This document shows positions 57,789 through 64,000 of a stretch of DNA of 64,000 nucleotides, one piece after another. The translations under genes and the position numbers were made by a program. The notes beneath the pieces are model-generated. The model searched no databases and had not been told where the DNA came from. It saw only the letters and a list, made by a program, of their open reading frames with translations. Origin of the DNA: Pseudomonas sp. L5B5 (GTDB taxonomy: Bacteria > Pseudomonadota > Gammaproteobacteria > Pseudomonadales > Pseudomonadaceae). The stretch is from NCBI RefSeq assembly GCF_020520285.1, contig NZ_CP084742.1, positions 3,472,001-3,536,000 of the forward strand. The letters are read 5' to 3'. Numbering within the stretch: the first letter of the stretch is position 1; each line of letters opens with the position of its first letter.

Positions 57789-58682
57789 ATGCTGAACAAA
57801 CGCTACCTGCCGTCGATCACCGCCCTGCAGTGTTTCGAGGCCGTGACCCGGCACCTGAGCTTCACCCGCGCGGCCGAGGAGTTGAACCTGACCCAGAGCG
57901 CGGTGAGCAAGCAAGTGGCGCAGCTGGAAGAGCTGCTGCAGCACTTGTTGTTCCGCCGTGTGCGACGACGCCTGCAACTGACCCCGGCTGGCGACCTGTA
58001 CCTGGTGGAGGTGCGCAAGATCCTCACCCAGGTGGAAATGTCCACCCACTACCTGCGTTCCTACGGCGGCGAGACCGAAGTGCTGCGAGTCTCCACGCCC
58101 TATACCTTCGGCGCGCGCTGGCTGGTGCCAAGGCTCAAGGGCTGGCGCCTGCGTCATCCGCATATCCACCTGGACCTGTGCAACGAACAGGAGCCCGATG
58201 AGCTGCTCCAGGGCCACAGCGACCTGGCGTTCTACTTCGGCCAGGGCGCCCGCCCCGGCACCGAAAGCCTGAAGCTGTTCAGCGAGGAATTGGTCGCCGT
58301 CTGCGCCCCCGACAGCCTGCCTGCCGCCCCCCTGACCGATCCGCGGCAGCTGACCGACCTGGTGCTGCTGCAAAATGCCTCGCGCCCCCAGGGCTGGCAC
58401 GAATGGTTCGACCAGCAGGGCTACCACACCGAGCACAGCTACCACGGCCCGCGCTTCGAGACCTTCTACATGTGCATCCGCGCAGCCCAGGTCGGTTGCG
58501 GCGTGGCCCTGCTGCCACGGTTCCTGGTGGAGGAAGAACTGGCCGAGGGCAAGCTGGTGATCGCCTGGGAATACGCCATGCCCAGCCAGGATGCCTATTA
58601 CCTGGCCTACCCCGAGCACGCGGCGGAAGTACCCAAGGTCCGGGATTTCGTGCGCTGGATGCTGGAGCGGATCGAGCAGTAG
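57789..58682 (+). CDS. LysR-family transcriptional regulator of the ama genes
   Basis: A 297-residue regulator with the helix-turn-helix LSFTRAAEELNLTQSAVSKQVAQLEELLQ (residues ~20-48) and VRRRLQLTPAGDLYL of the GcvA branch. The effector-binding domain opens LRVSTPYTFGARWLVPRLKG. It is divergent from amaB with a 170-base interval. In other pseudomonads the gene at this place regulates amaBA; this is inferred from position. Confidence 0.87.
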   Translation: MLNKRYLPSITALQCFEAVTRHLSFTRAAEELNLTQSAVSKQVAQLEELLQHLLFRRVRRRLQLTPAGDLYLVEVRKILTQVEMSTHYLRSYGGETEVLRVSTPYTFGARWLVPRLKGWRLRHPHIHLDLCNEQEPDELLQGHSDLAFYFGQGARPGTESLKLFSEELVAVCAPDSLPAAPLTDPRQLTDLVLLQNASRPQGWHEWFDQQGYHTEHSYHGPRFETFYMCIRAAQVGCGVALLPRFLVEEELAEGKLVIAWEYAMPSQDAYYLAYPEHAAEVPKVRDFVRWMLERIEQ

Positions 58683-58810
58683 CCAAGCGACATCCATCTT
58701 CGGGCGAAAAAACACTGGCAAAGCCCGGGACGTCTATGCGCCACTAGCGCCTTCATTGAAAGAGCTGAGCGCCGCACCTGTCAGTCGCGGCCAGCATGGA
58801 GATTCCCGTT

Positions 58811-60025
58811 ATGAGCGAGAGTGTGTTTGCCGATCGCATCGTGCAGAACCTGCTCGACACCGACTTCTACAAACTGACCATGATGCAGGCGGTGCTGCAC
58901 AACTACCCCAATGTCGAGGTGGAATGGGAGTTTCGTTGCCGTAACAGCGAAGACCTGCGGCCCTACCTGCCGGAGATCCGCTACCAGTTCGAACGCCTGG
59001 CGGAGTTGAGCCTGAGCGCCGACCAACTGGGGTTTCTCGAACGCATCAGCTTCCTCAAGCCGGATTTCCTGCGCTTTCTCGGGCTGTTCCGCTTCAACCT
59101 GCGCTATGTGCATACCGGTATCGAGAACGGCGAGCTGTTCATCCGCCTGCGCGGTCCCTGGCTGCACGTGATCCTGTTCGAAGTGCCGATGCTGGCCATC
59201 ATCAGCGAAGTGCGCAATCGCTACCGCTACCGGGAGACCCAGCTGGTACAGGCCCGCGAACAGCTGTACCGCAAGTTCGACTGGCTGACGGCCAACGCCA
59301 GCAGCGAGGAACTGTCCGAACTGCAAGTGGCGGATTTTGGCACCCGCCGACGCTTCTCCTACCGGGTCCAGGAAGAAGTGGTGAATGTGCTCAAGCATGA
59401 TTTCCCCGGGCGGTTCGTCGGCACCAGCAACGTGCACCTGTCCCGGGAGCTGGACATGAAACCCCTGGGCACCATGGCCCACGAGTGGATCATGGCCCAC
59501 CAGCAGCTGGGCCCACGACTGATCGACAGCCAGATCGCCGCCCTCGACTGCTGGGTCCGCGAGTACCGGGGCCTGCTGGGCATCGCCCTGACCGACTGCA
59601 TCACCACCGATGCCTTCCTCGGCGACTTCGACCTGTTCTTCGCCAAGCTGTTCGACGGCCTGCGCCATGACTCGGGGGACCCGATCCTCTGGGCGGAAAA
59701 GGCCATCGCCCACTATCACCAGCTGGGCATCGACCCGATGAGCAAGACGCTGGTGTTCTCCGACAGCCTGACACTGCCCCGCTCCCTGGAAATCTTCCGG
59801 GCACTGCGCGGGCGAATCAACGTCAGCTTCGGCATCGGTACCAACCTGACGTGTGACATTCCCGGTGTCGAGCCGATGAGCATCGTGCTTAAAATGGCCG
59901 CCTGCAATGGCCAGCCCGTCGCCAAGATCTCCGACGAAGCGGGCAAGACCCACTGCAAGGATCCGAACTTCGTCGCCTATTTGCGCCACGTTTTCCAAGT
60001 ACCTGCCCAACCTGGCAAGGAGTGA
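58811..60025 (+). CDS. pncB: Nicotinate phosphoribosyltransferase
   Basis: A 404-residue enzyme making nicotinate mononucleotide from nicotinate and PRPP in NAD salvage. ATG 58811 follows GGAG at nine bases; an ATG five codons earlier overlaps that ribosome site. Landmarks: [31 protein letters not shown], the autophosphorylated histidine region [26 protein letters not shown], and [10 protein letters not shown]. It is followed by nadE after three bases, so the pair converts nicotinate to NAD precursors together. Confidence 0.97.
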   Translation: MSESVFADRIVQNLLDTDFYKLTMMQAVLHNYPNVEVEWEFRCRNSEDLRPYLPEIRYQFERLAELSLSADQLGFLERISFLKPDFLRFLGLFRFNLRYVHTGIENGELFIRLRGPWLHVILFEVPMLAIISEVRNRYRYRETQLVQAREQLYRKFDWLTANASSEELSELQVADFGTRRRFSYRVQEEVVNVLKHDFPGRFVGTSNVHLSRELDMKPLGTMAHEWIMAHQQLGPRLIDSQIAALDCWVREYRGLLGIALTDCITTDAFLGDFDLFFAKLFDGLRHDSGDPILWAEKAIAHYHQLGIDPMSKTLVFSDSLTLPRSLEIFRALRGRINVSFGIGTNLTCDIPGVEPMSIVLKMAACNGQPVAKISDEAGKTHCKDPNFVAYLRHVFQVPAQPGKE

Positions 60026-60028
60026 ATC

Positions 60029-60856
60029 ATGCAAGCCGTACAGCGTGAGATTGCGCAGCAGCTCAAGGTCCAAGCACCTTTTCCCGACCACGCTGCCCTG
60101 GAAGCGGAAGTCGCCCGGCGTATCCGCTTCATCCAGGACTGCCTGGTCAAATCCGGCCTCAAGACCCTGGTGCTGGGCATCAGCGGCGGTGTCGATTCGC
60201 TGACCGCGGGCCTGCTGGCCCAGCGCGCCATGACTGAACTGCGTGCCAGCAGCGGCGACCCGCACTACCGCTTCATCGCCGTGCGCCTGCCCTACGAGAC
60301 CCAGTTCGACGAGCACGACGCCCAGGCCGCGGTGGACTTCATCAACCCCGACGAGCGCCATGCCGTGAACATCGGCCCGGCGGTCAAGGCCCTGGCCAAT
60401 GAGGTGATGGCCTTCGAAGGCCAGCACGCAGTGTCCCGCGACTTCGTGCTGGGCAATACCAAGGCACGGATGCGCATGGTCGCCCAGTACACCATCGCCG
60501 GCGCCGCCCAGGGTCTGGTGATCGGCACCGACCACGCCGCCGAAGCGGTGATGGGGTTCTTCACCAAGTTCGGCGACGGCGCCTGCGACCTGGCGCCCCT
60601 GAGTGGCCTGGTGAAAAACCAGGTACGGGCCATTGCCCGGTATTTCGGGGCCCCCGAGTCACTGGTGGAGAAGATCCCCACCGCCGATCTCGAGGACCTG
60701 TCACCTGGCAAGCCCGACGAAGCCTCCCACGGCGTCACCTATGCCGAGATCGATGCCTTCCTGCACGGCCAGCCGGTACGCGAGGAAGCGTTCCGGATCA
60801 TCTGCGATACCTACCGCAAGACGCACCACAAGCGGGTCATGCCCTTCGCCCCCTGA
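60029..60856 (+). CDS. nadE: Ammonia-dependent NAD synthetase
   Basis: A 275-residue enzyme amidating nicotinate adenine dinucleotide to NAD. It has the pyrophosphatase loop [13 protein letters not shown], the segment [17 protein letters not shown], and [26 protein letters not shown], all standard for the NH3-dependent class. It lacks the glutaminase domain. AAGGAG precedes the ATG; the start overlaps the end of pncB by spacing only. Confidence 0.97.
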   Translation: MQAVQREIAQQLKVQAPFPDHAALEAEVARRIRFIQDCLVKSGLKTLVLGISGGVDSLTAGLLAQRAMTELRASSGDPHYRFIAVRLPYETQFDEHDAQAAVDFINPDERHAVNIGPAVKALANEVMAFEGQHAVSRDFVLGNTKARMRMVAQYTIAGAAQGLVIGTDHAAEAVMGFFTKFGDGACDLAPLSGLVKNQVRAIARYFGAPESLVEKIPTADLEDLSPGKPDEASHGVTYAEIDAFLHGQPVREEAFRIICDTYRKTHHKRVMPFAP

Positions 60857-60874
60857 GCCGTGTCCAGGCACAAA

Positions 60875-60898
60875 AAAAGCGCCCCGAGGGGCGCTTTT
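60875..60898. terminator. Bidirectional intrinsic terminator between nadE and azu
   Basis: AAAAGCGCCCC and GGGGCGCTTTT form an eleven-base-pair stem around GA. The A and T tracts on both sides allow it to work for nadE and for the convergent azu. Confidence 0.88.
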
Positions 60899-60920
60899 CC
60901 GTTGCAGCCGGGCCTGAGGA

Positions 60921-61367
60921 TTACTTCAGGACCACAGCGCCTTTCATCATCGAGTTGTGGCCAGGGAACGAGCAGAAGAACTGATAGCTTTCGCCAGCAG
61001 TCAGCTTCGATACGTCGAAGGTCACCGAATCCTTTTCACCGGCACCGATGATCTTGGTGTGGGCGATGACGCGGGTGTCGCCTTCCTTCAGGTAGCTCTT
61101 GTCGATGCCTGCGGCCATGCCGTCGGCAGCGATGCCTGCCATGTCTGCGGTCTTGCTCAGTACCCAGTTATGACCCATGACGTTCTTTGGCAAGCTGCCG
61201 GAGTGAGTCAGGTTCACGGTGAAGGTCTTGCAGCTCTTGTCGATGGTGATTTCCTTGGTGTTGAAGGACATCTGATCGGTAGAGTCGACGTCGACCTTGC
61301 ATTCAGCGGCCATCAGTTGGCTGCTGGCCAGAGTCAACAGGGATACTGCAACGAGTTTGGCAAACAT
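60921..61367 (-). CDS. azu: Azurin precursor (type 1 blue copper protein)
   Basis: A 148-residue precursor with a 20-residue signal peptide ([20 protein letters not shown]) and a 128-residue mature azurin beginning AECKVDV. Copper ligands are visible: His in MGHNW, Cys and His in FFCSFPGH, and Met in SMMKG. The Cys3-Cys26 type disulphide is present (AECK, KSCK). It is a periplasmic electron carrier linked to denitrification and redox stress. A near-consensus ANR/FNR box lies 82 bases upstream. Confidence 0.98.
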   Translation of the reverse strand: MFAKLVAVSLLTLASSQLMAAECKVDVDSTDQMSFNTKEITIDKSCKTFTVNLTHSGSLPKNVMGHNWVLSKTADMAGIAADGMAAGIDKSYLKEGDTRVIAHTKIIGAGEKDSVTFDVSKLTAGESYQFFCSFPGHNSMMKGAVVLK

Positions 61368-61448
61368 GGTGAATCTCCAAGGCAGGGTTTAACAAAGTCC
61401 ATCTGAATCCATGGGTGGCAAGACTGCCTGAATTTCTCGCAACTGCCT

Positions 61449-61462
61449 ATGATTTGCATCAA
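61449..61462 (-). promoter_or_regulatory. ANR/FNR box upstream of azu
   Basis: On the minus strand TTGATGCAAATCAT matches TTGAT-N4-ATCAA with one change in the last base. It is 82 bases before the azu start codon, at a usual distance for an ANR-activated promoter. ANR control of azu is known in P. aeruginosa. Confidence 0.68.
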
Positions 61463-61568
61463 GAAACTGTATACAACTCTCTGCTATCAGGCCGATCGAA
61501 ACAATCAAGCAGCCAGCTGCTGGAGCTGTCCCTAGAATCGCGGCCATCCCCCAACCGGAGTCTGGATC

Positions 61569-61658
61569 ATGTCGCTCAACAGCCTGTTTCGCAGCTTGCT
61601 CGCCGCCTACGCCTGTGGCGCCAGCGGCACCCATGAAACCCCGCAACGCGACGCCTAG
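61569..61658 (+). CDS. Possible small protein of 29 residues
   Basis: ATG 61569 is preceded by GGAG at eight bases and opens 29 codons to TAG: MSLNSLFRSLLAAYACGAS, then GTHETPQRDA. The N-terminal half is an amphipathic or hydrophobic helix and the tail is polar. The good ribosome site and the position 42 bases before the LOG gene support translation, but no homologue is recalled, so it may be spurious. Confidence 0.4.
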   Translation: MSLNSLFRSLLAAYACGASGTHETPQRDA

Positions 61659-61718
61659 TGCTTGGACTGAGCTCCCGGAGCCTTTACCCTGAGGCGATCT
61701 ATGAGCTGGGAGCAAGAC

Positions 61719-62306
61719 ATGCCGTTAACTTCAGTCTGTGTATTCTGTGGCGCCAGCGCCGGCGCCAATCCTGCCTACCGTGAAGCCGCCGAGGCCATGG
61801 GCCGGGCCATCGCCGAACGCAAGCTGACCCTGGTCTACGGCGGTGGTGCAGTGGGCCTGATGGGCATTGTCGCCGATGCAGCGATGGCCGCTGGCGGGGA
61901 AGTCGTGGGCATCATTCCGCAAAGCCTGAAAGACATCGAGATTGGCCACAACGGCCTGACCCGCCTGGAAGTGGTGGATGGCATGCATGCCCGCAAGGCG
62001 CGCATGGCCGAGCTCAGCGATGCCTTCATCGCCCTGCCCGGCGGCCTGGGCACCCTGGAGGAGCTGTTCGAAGTCTGGACCTGGGGTCAGCTGGGCTATC
62101 ACCGCAAGCCCCTGGGACTGCTGGAGGTGAATGGCTTCTACGAAAAACTCGGCGGTTTCCTCGACCATATCGTCGATGAAGGCTTCGTCCGTCAGCAGCA
62201 CCGCGACATGCTGCAGATCAACCAGTCGCCAACCGGCTTGCTGGATGCCCTGGACGCCTGGCGGCCCTCGGTCGCAGCCAAATGGACCGACGCCAAGCCC
62301 AGCTGA
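61719..62306 (+). CDS. LOG-family protein (nucleoside 5'-monophosphate phosphoribohydrolase)
   Basis: A 195-residue Rossmann-fold protein. ATG 61719 gives [18 protein letters not shown], the standard start, and has GGGAGC six bases before; an in-frame ATG at 61701 also has a ribosome-like site. The family motif [12 protein letters not shown] is present, with [10 protein letters not shown] earlier. Relatives hydrolyse cytokinin riboside monophosphates or AMP/GMP-type nucleotides. The bacterial role is uncertain. Confidence 0.9.
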   Translation: MPLTSVCVFCGASAGANPAYREAAEAMGRAIAERKLTLVYGGGAVGLMGIVADAAMAAGGEVVGIIPQSLKDIEIGHNGLTRLEVVDGMHARKARMAELSDAFIALPGGLGTLEELFEVWTWGQLGYHRKPLGLLEVNGFYEKLGGFLDHIVDEGFVRQQHRDMLQINQSPTGLLDALDAWRPSVAAKWTDAKPS

Positions 62307-62382
62307 ACCTGCCAGGCGCGCCGAGGCTCGCGCCGGGGCGCTTGCTGCTCGCCTGCACCTGAGAAATCCTGCGCCCTGACAG

Positions 62383-62412
62383 CAAGACGCCAGCTTCACA
62401 GCTGGCGTCTTG
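62383..62412. terminator. Bidirectional terminator between LOG gene and ygiQ
   Basis: CAAGACGCCAGCT and AGCTGGCGTCTTG form a perfect 13-base-pair stem around a four-base TCAC loop, located between convergent stop codons (six bases from the ygiQ stop). No long T tract is present. Confidence 0.72.
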
Positions 62413-62417
62413 TGGTT

Positions 62418-64000
62418 TCAGCGCGGCACCACCGGCTTGCGGGTCGGCTTCTTGCCTTTGCCCTTGGTCGCCTCGGCGCGCTCCTTGGCGGCCTGCTTGT
62501 TGCGGGCAAATGCCGCGGCCTTGGCCTCTTCGCGCTTGTCCCAGGCATTGCCGCCATCACTGCCACGCGGCGGCAGCCCGGTGTGTTGGGTCAAGATCCG
62601 CGTGTCCTTGGCCACCTTATGGCTGCCGGCAGGTGTAGAGTTCTTGCGCCGAGCGCTCTGATAGCTGTCGGCGGACGGCTGGTGCGCCGGGATCAACTGG
62701 TTCTTGCCCGGACCAATCAGGTCGCCACGCCCCATGCGCAGCAACGCCTCGCGCAGCATTGGCCAACCCTTGGGGTCGTGATAACGCAGGAACGCCTTGT
62801 GCAACCGGCGCTGCTCCTCGCTCTTGACGATGGTCACCGAGTCGCTCTTGTAGGTGACCTTGCGCAACGGGTTCTTGCCCGAATGGTACATCGCCGTGGC
62901 GCTGGCCATCGGCGAGGGGTAGAAGGCCTGCACCTGGTCAGCGCGGAAGCCATTGCCCTTGAGCCAGAGGGCCAGGTTCATCATGTCTTCATCGGTGGTG
63001 CCCGGGTGAGCGGCGATGAAGTACGGAATCAGGTACTGCTCCTTCCCTGCTTCCTTGGAGTACTTCTCGAACATCCGCTTGAACCGGTCATAGGTACCGA
63101 TGCCCGGCTTCATCATCTGGTTCAGAGGCCCCTCCTCGGTATGTTCCGGGGCGATCTTCAAGTAACCACCGACGTGGTGGGTCACCAGCTCCTTGACGTA
63201 CTCCGGCGATTCCACCGCCAGGTCATAGCGCAGGCCCGAAGCGATGAGGATCTTCTTCACCCCTGGCAGGGCGCGAGCGCTGCGGTACAGCTGGATCAGC
63301 GAAGAGTGATCGGTATTCAGGTTCGGGCAGATGCCGGGGAACACGCAGGAAGGCTTGCGGCACGCAGACTCGATTTCCGGGCTCTTGCAAGCAATGCGGT
63401 ACATGTTGGCGGTCGGGCCACCCAGGTCGGAGATCACCCCGGTAAAACCCGGAACCTTGTCGCGAATTTCTTCGATCTCGCGGATGATCGACTCTTCGGA
63501 GCGGTTCTGGATGATCCGTCCTTCGTGCTCGGTGATCGAGCAGAAGGTACAGCCACCAAAACAGCCACGCATGATGTTCACCGAGAACCGGATCATGTCG
63601 TAGGCCGGGATTTTCTCCTTGCCATAGACCGGGTGCGGAATGCGCTGATAAGGCATGCCGAACACGTAGTCCATTTCCTCGGTAGTCATGGGAATGGGTG
63701 GCGGATTGAACCAGACATCCTGCTCGCCGTGCTTCTGCACCATGGCGCGAGCGTTGCCCGGGTTGGTCTCCAGATGCAGCACGCGGTTGGCGTGCGCGTA
63801 GAGAACCGGATCGTTACGCACCTTTTCCATGGATGGCAGGCGGATCACGGTCTTGTCCCGGGTCATCTTCGGACTGGCCAGGATCTGCACGACCTTGGCT
63901 TCGTTCGGATCCTCCTCAGGGCCTTTTTCCTGCTCGATGGCGCAGGCGGCAGTGTCCTGGGTGTTGACGTAGGGGTTGATGATCTTGTCGATCTTGCCCG
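62418..64000 (-). CDS. ygiQ: YgiQ-family radical SAM protein (5' end outside window)
   Basis: The C-terminal ~526 residues of a 700-750 residue radical SAM protein; the frame stays open to base 64000. The cluster motif is [19 protein letters not shown] (CxxxCxxC, binding the 4Fe-4S cluster). The segments [23 protein letters not shown] and [25 protein letters not shown] are hallmarks of the YgiQ/UPF0313 family. The C terminus is a Lys/Arg-rich tail ([21 protein letters not shown]). The biochemical reaction is not established. Confidence 0.93.
   Translation of the reverse strand, partial: GKIDKIINPYVNTQDTAACAIEQEKGPEEDPNEAKVVQILASPKMTRDKTVIRLPSMEKVRNDPVLYAHANRVLHLETNPGNARAMVQKHGEQDVWFNPPPIPMTTEEMDYVFGMPYQRIPHPVYGKEKIPAYDMIRFSVNIMRGCFGGCTFCSITEHEGRIIQNRSEESIIREIEEIRDKVPGFTGVISDLGGPTANMYRIACKSPEIESACRKPSCVFPGICPNLNTDHSSLIQLYRSARALPGVKKILIASGLRYDLAVESPEYVKELVTHHVGGYLKIAPEHTEEGPLNQMMKPGIGTYDRFKRMFEKYSKEAGKEQYLIPYFIAAHPGTTDEDMMNLALWLKGNGFRADQVQAFYPSPMASATAMYHSGKNPLRKVTYKSDSVTIVKSEEQRRLHKAFLRYHDPKGWPMLREALLRMGRGDLIGPGKNQLIPAHQPSADSYQSARRKNSTPAGSHKVAKDTRILTQHTGLPPRGSDGGNAWDKREEAKAAAFARNKQAAKERAEATKGKGKKPTRKPVVPR

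Overview
The window is chromosomal DNA from a gamma-proteobacterium, almost certainly a Pseudomonas of the fluorescens group. The evidence is high GC, strong third-position GC bias, azurin, two families of Pseudomonas-type REP/REPIN palindromes, and a gene order that I recall as matching P. aeruginosa around PA4858-PA4928 (urt/ure ... desT-ureEFG ... liv ... pncB-nadE-azu ... ygiQ). That synteny is from memory and was not checked by search. About 55 protein genes are seen and no rRNA or tRNA.

Layout. (1) 1-2344: end of an iron/cobalamin-type ABC importer. (2) 2638-12702: urea uptake (urtABCDE) followed by ureD, ureA, two GNAT acetyltransferases, ureB and ureC. The accessory genes ureEFG and hupE lie 29 kb away at 41532-43949. 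(3) 12851-16644: cbpA-cbpM co-chaperone pair, an Hsp70-like gene and a lipoprotein. (4) 17793-31348: a contact-dependent-inhibition-like two-partner secretion locus (minus strand). It encodes the transporter TpsB, a 3210-residue CdiA-like exoprotein with an alpha/beta-hydrolase (GHSQG) tip, and three lipoproteins coupled to it by 4-base overlaps. (5) 31585-40469: housekeeping and accessory genes (PsiF, regulators, DMT and SMR transporters, lipase, azoreductase, ferritin-like, AsmA, a tandem-repeat secreted protein). (6) 40633-46131: DesT-like regulator, ureEFG-hupE, a sugar-epimerase homologue and a CDF transporter. (7) 46367-47599: an IS110-family element inserted in a REP-like palindrome. 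All four guide segments of its bridge RNA can be matched to the element ends and flanks. (8) 47656-54338: an SDR, an 822-base non-coding stretch with a cluster of DnaA boxes, and a livKHMGF-type amino-acid importer. (9) 54700-58682: amaA-amaB lysine/pipecolate catabolism genes with a divergent LysR. (10) 58811-64000: pncB-nadE, azurin, a LOG protein and the 3' part of ygiQ.

The strongest themes are nitrogen and toxin delivery. Sigma-54 promoter matches (GG-N10-GC) precede urtA, ureE and the liv operon, which would place urea uptake, urease maturation and amino-acid uptake under RpoN/NtrC control. The TPS locus and the readable IS110 bridge RNA are the most noteworthy elements. The DnaA-box cluster is the most puzzling non-coding signal.
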